Source: Fragilaria crotonensis (taxonomy: Eukaryota > Bacillariophyta > Fragilariophyceae > Fragilariales > Fragilariaceae). From it: a stretch of DNA of 64,000 nucleotides. Made by a program: the position numbers and the translations under genes. Each line of letters opens with the position of its first letter. Within the stretch, counting starts at the first letter, position 1. The DNA lies in the NCBI GenBank assembly GCA_022925895.1, contig JAKSYS010000044.1, positions 62,001-126,000 of the forward strand, written 5' to 3'. The notes below the pieces were generated by a model that was given only the letters and a program-made list of their open reading frames with translations, was not told the DNA's origin and ran no database searches. Of this stretch, positions 20,632-32,317 are shown in pieces.

Positions 20632-20881
20632 GCAATCAGATCTTCAGTCTACTTTTTTGCCCTTTTTGTTCGAATTTGATATCGCAAACGTAATTAGATA
20701 ACAACAAGATCATGTTGTACGAAACTTCGACGACGAGTCTGACCTCCAAGTTTAACACTATGAGACAGCCCTGTGGATGTGTACGTAGCCGTAGCACAGT
20801 AGGTCTAAAACCTTCTTATGAGAACGAAACATAACATGAACTCCGAGTACAAACTGTGACTATTTGCTGTTATGATGCATG

Positions 20882-22114
20882 TTATGATACTCCCGGACGA
20901 GTTAGTTGCAGATACTCTATTTCCTTTGCCATCCGATCACGGTTCATTGACCACGGATTCTCGAAGGCATCTTCCATTTCTTCCCATTCAAAATCAGCTG
21001 CACTCTCGCGCAACATGGTTTCATGGGCGGTGAACCTCACATTCCTTGGCGTGAATACTGCGCGGTCCTGATTATTGTGTTGCATTTGTTGGAGGCGCTC
21101 GTTGATACAATAATTGTGAAGCCGTGCGATTGCTACCATCAACCGCTTCATCTTTTTCATCTTAATTGAGAGCGGTCGAGCGAGAATTCCCTACTTTTTC
21201 ACCATGAGCCCGAATGCCATTTCAATTCGGATGCGAAGCTGACTCGCAAAAAAATTGAAGTTGTCATTTCGCTTGGCCATTTCACCCCTGTAGATGGGAA
21301 TGAGGTGTTCACTTGCAGTGTATGCACAATCGCCAATAACACAATAGAGGCCAGGAAGACCTTCGACCAACGAACCTAATTTCACCATTTTGATCGCATC
21401 TCGATCCCCCATCACTCCAGGTCCTGCAACGCCAAGGAAAGTGAAGCGACAATGATGGTCACATGCGGCCTGTATGTTAAGGCCATGTGTCTGGTAATGA
21501 CCAGAGAAAAAGGATCGTACGTTCCTTACCTCCTTTTTTGATGGTGTCTGAATTTGTAAGTGGTATCCATCGATGACACTGACACAATTCCATATGCATC
21601 CTTGCGTACTTATCGTTTCAAATCCCCTCGAAGCCTCTTTGACTTCTTCCAATGTTTTCGGAAATTTAACAGCCAAGTCATCACATTCATTGATAGCATC
21701 AATGCATTTCCAAACAACACGATAAAGCGATGCAACAGACATACCGGTAAAAAATTTGATATCCGAATATGACCCGCCAGCCAGATACCGCAAACATGCA
21801 TAGAGGCATAATTCTGGAAGGATTGGACCACCTCTTAGACTTCCCATGTGCCGATCAATCTCCAACTTCTCCCTGACTAAAGACAGTAAACGAAGAAAAG
21901 AGTCTTCCGACATTCGTAGGTGCCGTCTCAGATCTGGTCTGCCAGCATGCTTCGACCAAAACGCCTCCCAATTCAGGCGCTGATCGAATAGAGAGGGAGA
22001 TCGCTCACTTCTTTTCTTCCTCCTTTTCTTGTTTGATCTCTCTTCTTCCAATAAAGAGGTTGTAGCAGTAAGCCTTGCAACAAAGGATGCAAATGTACCA
22101 CCTGCTATTTTCAT
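20882..22114 (-). pseudogene. Harbinger-type DDE transposase with one in-frame TAG
   Basis: ATG at 22112-22114. The reading frame is continuous for 410 codons except a single TAG at 21191-21193 (codon 308), where the family context (LMVKK-stop-GILARPL) suggests a TGG to TAG change. Catalytic residues are D182 (SVIDGYHL), D262 (VIGDCAYT) and E298 (RIRIEMAFGLM). The N-terminal part has a basic tract and an HTH-like segment (MSVASLYRVVWKCIDA). All three catalytic residues lie before the stop, so a 307-residue product would keep the triad but lose the last helices. Otherwise intact. Confidence 0.9.
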
Positions 22115-22375
22115 TGCTGCCTAGAACTGTGATGATTGTTACTATGAATTGTGTGCGAGATTTTACAGTTGTAATCGCTCGCACGCTCGAGAATTTGCAA
22201 AAAAGATTTCGTGAACATGAATTGATGGTCAGCACTAGCTTGCGGGATCATTCTGATCCCTTTGAACCCATAACCCCCACACATCCAAAGATCTGAGTTG
22301 CGGGGGTTATGAGCTTGGAAGCCCTCCGCAAGTTTTTTGAATTTGTGCTGACGTTGCAGCTTTTTTTTGCGGGAT

Positions 22376-22417
22376 TTGCGGACCTCCGCAAAAAACGAGG
22401 CTCGATAAGAACGGCCC
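22376..22417 (-). repeat. right 42-bp TIR of element 2
   Basis: Perfect inverted copy of 18883-18924, followed by TSD TTA. Confidence 0.97.
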
Positions 22418-23652
22418 TTAGTGATTTCCTACGGAATTTCGCATTTGACATACAAACTAAATATTTTTATTCAATATGGTAAACCTATCTAAATTCGCAG
22501 TAAGCATGGAATAGTAGAAATGTACGTACGACAAATTCGCCTAGAAAAAAATGAAAGAAGGCTTGGAAAAATGCACTGGTATCGACTGGTATGACAATCC
22601 GATGGGAATGAATTCTTCACGTTTGATTCTCCGTCGCATTCGAATGGAATCTTCTCATTAGGAATCGTCAAGATACATATGTTTTCGAGCTGTTTCTTAA
22701 ATTTTCTTAAGTTTTCTCAAACTTTCTTAAGAAACTTTAAGAAGATTTGAGTTGCTTATAAAATCTCAAATAATCTACGTGAACCTGGTAATAAAATCGC
22801 ACCTTCTTAAATTTTCTTAAATAATCTCAAACTTTCTCAATCGGACGAGAAAAAGAAGTTTCTCATATTTTCTAAACTTTCTCATTCTTTCTCAACTTTA
22901 CTTAACGCAAGATTCCTATCTGTAACTCTTGTTCGAAAACAATTTGTCCGAACGATAGTCTGCCAACGAGGACAAAATGAATTTACCGTATTGTAGAACA
23001 AGCTCGTGTGTAGAAGGTGAAGGTGATACTGGTATGACACAAATAGTTAATAGACAAACATATTATACATAATCATTCAGGATTTATACATAGTCTCTGA
23101 GGTCACGTTTTGACATGAGATCTGATCGTAAATAACAGAATTTCGTGGTTGAGACATTTTCAATATGCACTGACAAATTCTACCAATCCTTTACGGAGTA
23201 CGATGCACTATTTAGCAGGAATTCCGGAACCTCCAGAGTTCGACGTCGATAGTCGGTGCAGCAGGCGAGAATTGAACTTGTTGCGAACATCTATGATAAC
23301 TCCGATGCACCGCATATGCATGCTACAGTACTCTCTGGTAAAACGCGCAAGGAGTACCGTACTGGAGTACCAGGACAATTACTGACTCCACTACTGATTT
23401 ACTGTAAAATCATAATGGGATACTGGAGTATTCGCTTAGGGGGAACATCCATGTCAATGCTCGACTACTACTAGAGCAAAGATCTGATGAGCATGTGTCG
23501 TACAACCTAGGTAAGGTGCGACACGGTGATTTAAAGTCTTGTCCTTCAGCATCGTTCGCCTCCCGGCATTCGGAAGGCGATGATCCCGTTCATGTCTCGT
23601 CAGACTCATTTGAGCCGCCTATACATTGACGGTTCAGTCTTGAAACTTGGTA
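22418..23652. other. intergenic, AT-rich, degenerate repeats
   Basis: No gene. Holds the TTTCTTAA/TTTCTCAA-rich tract (22688-22905). Small open frames at 23149-23474 lack recognisable features. Confidence 0.6.
22688..22905. repeat. degenerate TTTCTTAA/TTTCTCAA-rich tract
   Basis: Many spaced copies of TTTCTTAA and TTTCTCAA/ACTTTCTCA, some inverted (TTAAGAAA), over about 220 bp. A low-complexity AT/pyrimidine tract. Confidence 0.7.
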
Positions 23653-25059
23653 TCATTTATACTCGGCCTGGATAAGCTTGGCAATGGTTTGAAGTTGAAT
23701 GTTGGAGGTACCCTCATAAATGCTGCCAACTTTGCAGTCCCGATAAAACTTCTCTGCCAGCAAATCCTGCGTGAAACCAATGCCACCCAGCCACTCAATT
23801 GTCTTGCTTGCAGCCTTCTCAGCTACCTGGCTTGAATACAGCTTGACCATGCTGGCCTCCATGATGAATGGATACCCTGCTTCCTTCAGTCTGCAAGCAT
23901 TGTACGTCATGGTTTCTGCTGCATAAATCTCGGTAGCTATCTGAGAGTATTGATGCTGCATGCCTGAAAATCTCCAATGGCACTACCGAATTGCTTTCTC
24001 TCAACAAATACGGCATGGCAATGTCATAGACGCAGGCCTTGGCGATCCCGATCTGTTGGGCGGCAATCCCAATCCGACCTTCATTGAGAATGTTGATACA
24101 GTATTTGTAACCTGGCCAACTTCCCCAGGACGTCATCGACATCCACTCGAACGTTGTCAAACATGACAGGGCAAGTAGATGAGGCTTTCAGTCAAGTTTC
24201 TTTTCAGGTTTCCCCACAGTAATCCCTTCGGTCTTGGCGTCAACCACAGCTGTGATCCCCTTGTACCTTCTCTGGCGCAGCATTGGCAAACACTAGAAAT
24301 ACTCCGGCTTCAGGAGCATTAGAGATCCACAACTTGCTCCCATTGAGAAGATAGGATGATGATCCATCCTGAATCTGAGTTGCGGTAGTTTTCATGCTGA
24401 ATGCGTCAGACCCTGACCCGGCTTCCGACAGGGCAAACGATGAGACTGAATCGCGGGCGAGGCGGGGCAACCACTTTTGTTGGAGGGCTTCCGATCCCCA
24501 AAATCGAACAGCATTGTTCGTGAGCGTGTTGTGAATGTCCACCAGAATTGCTACGGATGGGTCCACTCTAGAAATCTCTTCCACCACGAGACAGGCAGAT
24601 GTGAAACTCAGCTCCGATCCGCCGTGGGCTTCGGGGATTTCCTGTTGACAATATGCGAAATGAGAATGAGAAAAGTTGGTACATGCTCGTGAGAAATATG
24701 GAGTAAAGATAGTGATTAGACTGAGCTCTCGTAGTGTAACACACGTACAAACTTACCATTCCCATGAACCCGTTGTCAAATAGTGATCGAATGATATCCG
24801 GGCGGAGCTTTTCCTCGTTGTCCATGTCTCGAACGATTGGTTTCAACTCCTCACGTGCCCATTGTCGAGCTGCATTCCGCGTCATTTGCTCGTCTTCGTT
24901 GAATTGGGTGATGGGAAGATGCATTCCAGAAGAGGATGAGAATGATGACACAGATGTAGCCTGCCGTTTATCCTTTGACATTTTCTGACGGAGAGCCGAT
25001 TGATGCGCTTTAGGATGATGAGCCCATGCTCGAAACGATGACGGCAAAATACGCAGCAT
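23653..25059 (-). pseudogene. ACADSB: short/branched-chain acyl-CoA dehydrogenase (ACADSB-like), one intron, several indels
   Basis: ATG at 25057-25059; the N-terminus is basic/Ser-rich and looks mitochondrial. Exon 1 is 24757-25059. A GTAAGT...CAACAG intron of 115 nt (24642-24756) splits it, and exon 2 begins EIPEAHGG. Family blocks are FALSEAGSGSDAFSM (FAD/substrate region), [37 protein letters not shown], the catalytic-base region [20 protein letters not shown], and [20 protein letters not shown]. Between about 23955 and 24262 at least six single-base indels shift the frame (for example the C-run at 24257-24260), while sequence on both sides is open and conserved. The enzyme would oxidise branched or short acyl-CoA in valine/isoleucine or fatty-acid breakdown. 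It may be a gene with local assembly errors rather than a true pseudogene. Confidence 0.87.
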
Positions 25060-25829
25060 GTGCTTTCAGATATGGAGGAAGACGTCAACTCTGTGCAAGT
25101 GCTATGTATCCCATGAGGTCAACAGAAACCGTTGATCGTGCCAGTGTCATCAATGACATTTCAACAAGTTGTTCTTTTCCTTCGAATGACAAGCGCAGAA
25201 CAGCGCGGTCGTGATTAGTCTCACCAAAACGTTACAGTCTATCCGCAACGTCACTGTAGTATCATGCACAACTGTACAGTTTTCGTTTCGCGCAATGTTC
25301 GTATCATACGACAATAAACTGGTACAAGTAAATTGTACTCCTGTATCCTGTTCCCTACAATTGCAAAAGCTTCACCAAAGCCGCTCCACTATTATACGAC
25401 TTCCTACGTCCAATGTTCATCATCATGGTTTCATGGAGGCTCAGACTCGGAGTACCCCGTACAACATGGGCGGATAATTCGCAGTGAGACGTTTAGATCC
25501 TACCTGTACATTGGTTGCATGTTGCATGCTCTCTCCGCATTGAGTCTTTTCCTGAACATTGTAAGTCCTGTAATCAACACCCTCCTGCGCCTGCCGTCTG
25601 TCGCCAACCTATTGTGCTGACTATTCCGCAGCATGGTGTGCGCATACTTCTCATTAAGTACTCTAGCGAAGGCAAGAACCATTGCAGTGGACAATGTCGA
25701 CGATGATGCCATTTGAATAGACATGTCGAGACCGAATAGAATCAATTGGTCCAATTTCTTTGCATGATCGCCGACAGAGGCTAAAAACACTCCACAATGT
25801 CAAAATCGAAGTGCATCCACAACAAATGC
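25060..25829. other. intergenic, no gene seen
   Basis: Only short unrelated open frames (25211-25620 plus, 25500-25790 minus). Nothing recognisable on either strand. Confidence 0.5.
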
Positions 25830-26558
25830 TTAGTGACCTCCTCTCCTTAACAGGATAGTGTCTTCCTCGTTATTGATCAGTTCCGAGTCTGCCCATACCT
25901 TGGGATCCAAATCTTGTATCGAATTTTGGAATTGCAACCACCCCTCCAACGCCTCGGAACCCTTTTCTTTCAAATCGATCAAGCCCATGGGCGTCATGAC
26001 GCCGTGTGAGGCGGAATCAATCACGAATAAGGACGAGACTGTGAATTTGGCTTCTTGGAGTGTACTGCCGACTTGGAACTTTCGTCTCAAGGCATTCCTT
26101 TCGGCAGTGTCCAAAACGTGAATCCATTCGCTGGATCCCTCCTCCTCGTCGGAACTAACATACACAATCGCCATATCATACGGTCCCGATATGGGAAGTC
26201 CTTCTTGAGGCAAGAGACGTTCGTCTCGGAAGAAGCAATCACGTAAAAATCGATTTTCATCGAAATAGGAAGCTCCAAAATAAAGGAGTACAAGTTTCGC
26301 ATGAGCGAGCGGATATGCCATGGCCGGGAAGTGATTAAGAGATAGTTGTTGGATTAGTCTTTCGTCCCGTCGTCTGTCCCGCCATATCACGGACCTGAGC
26401 GCTAGAAACAAAATTGCGGCAAGACCGAGGATACCCTGGGGCTTGAGCTTTCGTCGAGCTCGCAGTCGCTTTCCTCCCCATAATGGGACAGAGAAGGTAT
26501 CATGTGCATCGCATGGTGGGAGTTCACGTCTACTAGAGGCTGACATTATAGTTTTCAT
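25830..26558 (-). CDS. membrane-anchored thioredoxin-fold (nucleoredoxin-like) protein lacking CxxC
   Basis: A 242-residue protein from ATG 26556-26558; the longer frame starts with TTG. A membrane segment lies at about 43-58 (ILGLAAILFLALRSVIW). Downstream, AKLVLLYFGASYFDENRFLR aligns with the nucleoredoxin/tryparedoxin strand-helix that normally carries the active site WCxxC, but here the cysteines are replaced (ASYFDENR). IVYVSSDEEEGSSEWIHV matches the following conserved strand. The fold assignment is moderate. With no CxxC it would not be a classical disulfide reductase, so a redox-inactive or scaffolding role is only a guess. Single exon. Confidence 0.5.
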   Translation of the reverse strand: MKTIMSASSRRELPPCDAHDTFSVPLWGGKRLRARRKLKPQGILGLAAILFLALRSVIWRDRRRDERLIQQLSLNHFPAMAYPLAHAKLVLLYFGASYFDENRFLRDCFFRDERLLPQEGLPISGPYDMAIVYVSSDEEEGSSEWIHVLDTAERNALRRKFQVGSTLQEAKFTVSSLFVIDSASHGVMTPMGLIDLKEKGSEALEGWLQFQNSIQDLDPKVWADSELINNEEDTILLRRGGH

Positions 26559-27508
26559 CGAGCCACAATGATCTCGCAAAGGACAATTCGCAGGAACACG
26601 CGACCCTCCCTTGGTCTCGGTCGTGATGCCGGGCAGACACTTATGACGTCAATGCCAACACGTCAAACGAATCGTTTGTTTTACCCTGTAGCACCCTTCC
26701 CAAGGAACGATGGCTGTGTTGAATGATAATCGAGTGCATGACTTGTGGTTTCATATGGAGTACGGAGGTCATAAATGTTCACTTTGTGGTCAGCTTCGTG
26801 ACTTGTAAAAGTGTTCTTTAGTAATATACTACCGTAGACAGTACTAGGCACTATGCACTATGCACTATGCGCGGAGTGATCGTATGCATACCCTATATGA
26901 GTACCAGTACTTCCCGTAGTTTATTAAGTACTAGCGTACATCGGACTTCGGAGTTCGGAGTAGAGCACGGTACTACAGTATAGCTTCACATTAAAGTAGT
27001 ACTTCAGTACTGGTAGGAATCTACGATGCCCGATGCTTATATCATGGCTTAAAGCTTATGCATATATGTAGAAAACAGAGAGTATTGAGTGACTCCGTTT
27101 CTAGTTTCTCTATGGCTTGTTTCACCATGAGGCAATATATGGTAGGAGCACGTAGACTCAGTATTCTAAAATTTTAGTTGAACTGAGAAACTGCCTCCAA
27201 TCCTCCGGCAGTCTCCTCAAAATAGAACAAGAATTCGGTATGATCCATAAATCTATATCTTCGACAATCTGTTTCATTCGCATCTATTTGCACTACGAGG
27301 CCGAAACGATGAAGAAGCAACGAGAATAATTGAAGGTGAGCTGCACGTTGAACAGATTCGTCTTTATCGGTCTTGCATTTCCGAAAGTACCGATAGCGTC
27401 TCAGACGTTATACTCCTGCTGCTGGCGTTTCATTCTTTGCTGCCATCAGAACAACGTCCTCTATTGCAGGCGAGACAAAGCTTTGCACAAAGCCAGCATC
27501 AAAGTCAA
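26559..27508. other. intergenic with GTAC-rich words and a 7-bp tandem
   Basis: Contains CACTATG x 3 (26849-26869) and a dense GTAC/AGTACT tract (about 26826-27015). No supportable gene. Confidence 0.55.
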
Positions 27509-30500
27509 CTACAGCTCGGTGGGTTTGAATTCCTTCCTGACGCGTTCAATCCGAGGCAAGGTGAGTGCTGTAGGAATACTGTCCTCGCAACTGTTCAGGT
27601 TTTGTTGATGAAGGACAAAGTATGCACATATGTATGATCGTGCCCGTCGTGAAAGCTTTCGCACTGTCACTGTTTTGAGGACATCTCTGCTTGTACATTC
27701 TTTCACTAACGCCTTGAAAGATGTCTTTCCTTTAGAATCCAGTGGCATTTTGCGGTAGACACTCTTCGACACCCCAACTGTATTCAATTCCCTCGCCGGC
27801 CATTTCGGCGTGGAACTTTGGAGTGATGAGGACCGAAACTCCAAGTGCATGTCCCACATGCTGCAACGCTGTCATCTCTTCAGCAAAGTCAAGACACGAT
27901 GCCATCAGATATTTTAAGCTCCAATTTTCGGCATCCTCCATATCTTCACCATCATTCTTGTCCTTCGCAATATCCATTGTATACTTGTCAATATTGCCTT
28001 CATCTATCCATCCTCGCTCCCAAAGGACTTGCATGAGACCTTTCGGCTGGCCTAACCAACCTTTTTCTCCCTTGTCCTTTCCACTTTTGGATCCAAATTG
28101 TTATCCCTTGCAATCTGTTGTAATTCGGTCAGGCGATATTGGCGGCGATTGCTCAAGATATTGAGTGGAGCGAGCTCCGATTTGAGTTCAGCGATGGTTT
28201 TGTTTCGCATTCGCGGAATGCCTGCCGGAGATGGGAGTATGCGGTCATCACGGTTAAGTTCCCGTTCTTGTGGTGACATCCAGAATGGACCATCATCCTC
28301 CGAGGTAAACACAAAGATTGTGTGTCGCCAACGTTTAAGGTTCGTGCAGCATGCATCCCGAGGTACCCATCGTGTTCCTTTATTTTTGACTCACGCATTA
28401 TTGGTTGTGCTCCTCCATAGCTTCTATTCATACTGTAAGCATCTAGACCGCCCGTCAATTTCTTTGAATGTCCCTGCGAATGATCAAACAGAAAACGAAG
28501 TCAAATTGGGGTATATAACTTTGATGCAGTCGACGCAGTCCTCAAACTGCATGCTCATGTGATTGTAAGTCCAATACCCTTCGTTGTTTGCTCCCAATTC
28601 GAAACTCACAACAAATGGCGATTCTTCCAGGTCTTTCTTGGACACTTGGCCATGAACTGCAATCGCTGCATCAAGGTCAACATAGTTATGACCACGACGA
28701 GTCTCATTTATTTCTTCCATCTGAATCCGACTGATCGGAACTCCGAATCCGGTTTCACGCGATTGAATTGCGGAGAGCATGAGGCTCATTCCGTCCGTCT
28801 TTGGCAAAAGTGGACGTTGACCTAGTGGCCCAACCCATTGGCGTGATTTGAGCAGAAACTGGTTGAACACGCTTTCATCTTGGCCGAAGATCATCAGTGG
28901 TTTCAGACCTAGCGGCTTGCGAACGCTGAGGTTCCCTCCAAACATACCAAAGCCCATTTCCTCCGCAACCGAATGAAGAAAATCAAAATCGTCCACGTGG
29001 AATTCAATCATTTCTTTGCCCGAAGGCTGCTCTTGGTAAGAATATCCTTGACCTCCGACGTCGTCTGAAATTCTTTTCTCTGACTTCCACTTTTCCACAG
29101 TTTCTCTTCTCACTTGAATCCATCGATGGGTTCGAGGTTCAAGCTTCGATAGGTATTTCGTGCAGAACTCGTTCCGGTGGAATACGACATTGGGTCTCTC
29201 ATGCCCATCAACAAAGAAGGATTTCTTGCGACTGTCGTAATGAAAGCCGAGACGTCGAAGCCATCGCCAGGTTGTCGTCAATGAGATAGGAGAATCTAGA
29301 TACGTCTGAAGGAGTGGGCAGCAGTCTTTAATTGTAGTACTAGATTCACCGTTCTCGTTTGTTGCATTCTCCTCCGTGTCATCGTCATTCACCTGCGAAC
29401 AATAGTTAGGAATTATCTTAGTGATCAGCTCGTTACGTGCCGATTCCACTGTTAGGTCAGCAAGGCTTCCAATACAGTAGTCAATCCATGGTAATGTGAT
29501 TTCTTCACGGAAGTACTCTAGAAGATCAGGGAGTGGTTTCTTTTGTTTATGTATCTTCGGGTCTGGTAACGGAAAGTGCTCGCGATTCGCTCGCAGTAGG
29601 ATATTCCAGCCTGCAACTGTAAGCTTGCTGGTTGCGGCTTCAATGCCCATCCTATTGCTATCATAGACAGCCTGGGAGCAGCAATCTTCTACCCACCGAG
29701 CAGAGTTCATCTCCTCCAAGGCCATGATATATGCTAAGCAAAGAATGGAGCATCGCTGTCGTATTATGAAGATATCATACGGAGAACAGAGATTGTCTAC
29801 ATCATGCTTATCAATGAGGTCTCTCCACCCGTCAGGACTTCTATTGACTTGCTGCAGCCTTTCTATACGTTGCTGAAGAACATCAACAACGCTTCGGTTG
29901 TCGGTTGAGCTCCCAAGGAAGAGCTTTTTTGCCTCCGGACTGTCCCAGTAGCTCTCTACCGAGATAATTGCCGAATCAGATCCAGAAGCAAGTTGAGAAG
30001 CCTTTGCTTTCTTCTGACTACCAGGAGATTGTGCCGCAACAGCTGCACCTGCTTCAGCTTTCCTCTTTGCTCTCGATTGGATATGAATTTCCGTCGTCAG
30101 ATCCACAATTTCCGATGAACCACGTGCCACACTATAGCGATCATTTATTCCTGCGTCTTGCAACAGAGACAAGAAACATTTCTTTCCATCTGGCGGACGT
30201 TCGACCAATCCTCCGGGATCTGTTACGTAGTATCCCCAGATCTTTCGTTTTGGATTGCCGAAGATATCAAGGCCTTTGGCTGACCTCCGGAATCGGCCAG
30301 TATCATTCAATTCTGTGAAGTCATCAAGTGTTGCGCCTTCGCATGATGAAATTGCTTTGTTCAACATGCCTCTATCGAATCAAGGGCCTTGAGAGTTGGA
30401 AACTGGGCATTGATTGCACGGAAATAGAGTTCGTCTGACAGCCATTTGTCTCGGTATCGTTGTTGCTTGGTGATTTCAAGCCAACACTGATAATACGTTG

Positions 30501-30513
30501 CGAGCGTCTTCAT
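27509..30513 (-). pseudogene. DDE transposase of the YVDGHE type (fungal/plant-like DDE superfamily endonuclease), frameshifted
   Basis: A minus-strand coding signal starts at ATG 30511-30513 (MKTLATYYQCWLEITK). It continues after a frameshift near 30367 as a 627-codon frame to 28484, then in further shifted frames to 27509. Landmarks: an HTH-like segment (SLTTTWRWLRRLGFHY), FFVDGHERPNVVFHRNEF, first acidic block FGQDESVFNQF, GYWTYNHMSMQFEDCV, second acidic block FDHSQGHSKK, LDAYSMNRSYGG, and third block EGIEYSWGV, in the order seen in related DDE endonucleases. A Ser/Ala-rich basic segment (about 100-130) may be an NLS. Frameshifts are near 30367, 28490 (a T-run), 28315 and 28050-27800. Terminal repeats were not found. 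Confidence 0.72.
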
Positions 30514-31323
30514 TATGTCTCAACTGCCGACCCTCGCAAGTTAAACTCTGCCTTGAAGTATATTATTGATCCAGTCGCAACAAAAGGCTCGGCAGTTACG
30601 AAGTGTAAGTTGGTGAAGTTGTCGTTACAATATCATGGTCCGAACAACTTTTTTTGGTGTGGTTTCGATCGTCTTGTTTCGATGTGCGAGGCTGCCATCC
30701 CCTGGCATAAAACGAAGACGTCACGGATTTTGTACTGATCCTACACGAGTTGCACTATATTTTGCTACGAAGCGAAACAAGCCATACGGTAGTATGCTCG
30801 ACGGGCAATGGGAAATGGGAAATACTCTTCCAGCAATAACAACTTAAAAGGAATCAGGTTTGCTCCGATATGCAAGAGGGCAAAAAGTGGGGTCACCGCC
30901 GCCACGGTGCAGAATCATCGCATACCAAGCACCAGGTTAGTAATAAGCAATTCAATTGCTTCCCCAAAACATCTCCATTAAAATGACGTGTGAAATTTAT
31001 TTTTGTGATTATGCCCATTGCAGTCATCGACACGGATAAACTGTATCAGGTGCTCCAGCTAGGTCCTCAACTATTTGCTTTCTCTGAGAGGAGTTTCTTT
31101 CCCCCATGCGATTTCAGTCTGCAAGTCAACAAAACGTAACCATGACAATGCCAGAATTACTTTAACTTAGAATACTGTACGTCACATTGCAACGGATGCC
31201 ATACCAAAAACGCTGACCATGCCTGTCATCTTTCAATTTCAGAAAATGATTGTATCCCAAGCTGTCCATTATCGCCGAATCAGTCTTATTAAGAACGAGT
31301 CCGAACGCAGTTCAAATAGCATA
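30514..31323. other. intergenic, no gene seen
   Basis: No recognisable gene. Possibly the 5' flank of the decayed transposase. TIR-like ends were not found by eye. Confidence 0.45.
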
Positions 31324-32173
31324 TCACACGACGGCAGTTGCGACAACTGCCACAACAGTGGCAACGAACAAGCCTAACGCAGGTGCGCTCGAGGCAGTAG
31401 GACCCCTGCGCAAAGGCGATGGGACATCCGACGGAATACTCGAGGGAACGTATGATGGGAGGGCTGACGGGATGTATGATGGTAGTATTGAATTAGGGGC
31501 AGAGACAGCAATTGGAGCTTGACTGGCTGGCTCAGGCGTTGCATTGATCGATATTGGAGGTGGAGTCACTGGCGCCGAAGAAATGGTAGTTGGAGCCCCA
31601 GCATTTGGATTAAGGCTTGGAAAGGTTGGAAGCACAGGCGCCGAAGTCACAGTTGGTGCGATTGGGACTTGACTCCCAACGACTTGAATTGGTGGTGACG
31701 AAGGTGGCTGTATTGTTGGAGTGGCTGTGATTGATGTTGGGGTGTTCGCCGAAAGCGTCAGCTCGAGCGTTCTACCACAGTAGCCGTCCACTGAGTCGTG
31801 AGCAATGGCGATAACGGAAGTGATTCCGTCAGGCAGAACCGCGTCTCGAATAGCTCGTGTAAGGTTGTTCGTAGGGATGGTCGTGACCAAAAACTCTTGT
31901 TCCCAAGACCGTATAGTTACTACCATCTGCCGGCACGGTTCTCACCTCGAAGAAATCGCAATACTTCGATAAGCCTGTTTGCCTTTCATATATGGACGAC
32001 ATGGAAGCGGAGAAATCCCATGCCCCTGAGTTCGCTTCTGCTTCAAAAGAAACAACATCACAACATAGCGTTGAATTTTGAGCAAAGACTTCCGTCCATC
32101 TCGACAATGAGAGGAGCACTATGGCCTGCAACGCTGGTCGGCGCATAATAATTTGGGGTTTGTTTTGCTTCAT
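31324..32173 (-). pseudogene. secreted/GPI-type Pro-Ser-rich surface protein, frameshifted paralogue
   Basis: From ATG 32171-32173 (or 32146) there is a signal peptide (RPALQAIVLLSLSRWTEVFA), then STLCCDVVSFEAEA, YCDFFEVRTV and VLGTRVFGHDHPYEQP. A frameshift near 31845-31860 follows. The other frame continues with LPDGITSVIAIAHDS and GYCGRTLELTLSANTPT, a long Pro/Thr/Ser region, PSYIPSALPSYVPSSIPSDVPS-type repeats, and a hydrophobic C-terminus that looks like a GPI signal. The order of blocks matches the intact paralogue at 36388-37146. Likely a cell-surface or wall protein. It lies head-to-head with the Crypton recombinase. The break could be real or an indel error. Confidence 0.68.
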
Positions 32174-32317
32174 GATAAAATTTGTGTGGCGAGTCTTACC
32201 TATCGGCGGAAAATCCAAAGCATCCTCAAATGAGTCTTGTTTTGCATGCAGCATCCAAACATGGCTTCTTTTCGTTTTGTGGACACGGTACGTGTACATA
32301 TACGAATACATTTATTC

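Larger units (their letters stand above)
18883..22417. mobile_element. PIF/Harbinger-type DNA transposon, element 2 (3.54 kb, nearly intact)
   Basis: Perfect 42-bp terminal inverted repeats (18883-18924 and 22376-22417, beginning GGGCCGTTCTTATCGAGCC) with an exact TTA target-site duplication (18880-18882 and 22418-22420). It carries two convergent genes: an intact accessory protein (19147-20631, plus) and a DDE transposase (22114-20882, minus) with a single in-frame TAG. Perfect TIRs and TSD imply a recent insertion. Confidence 0.96.
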
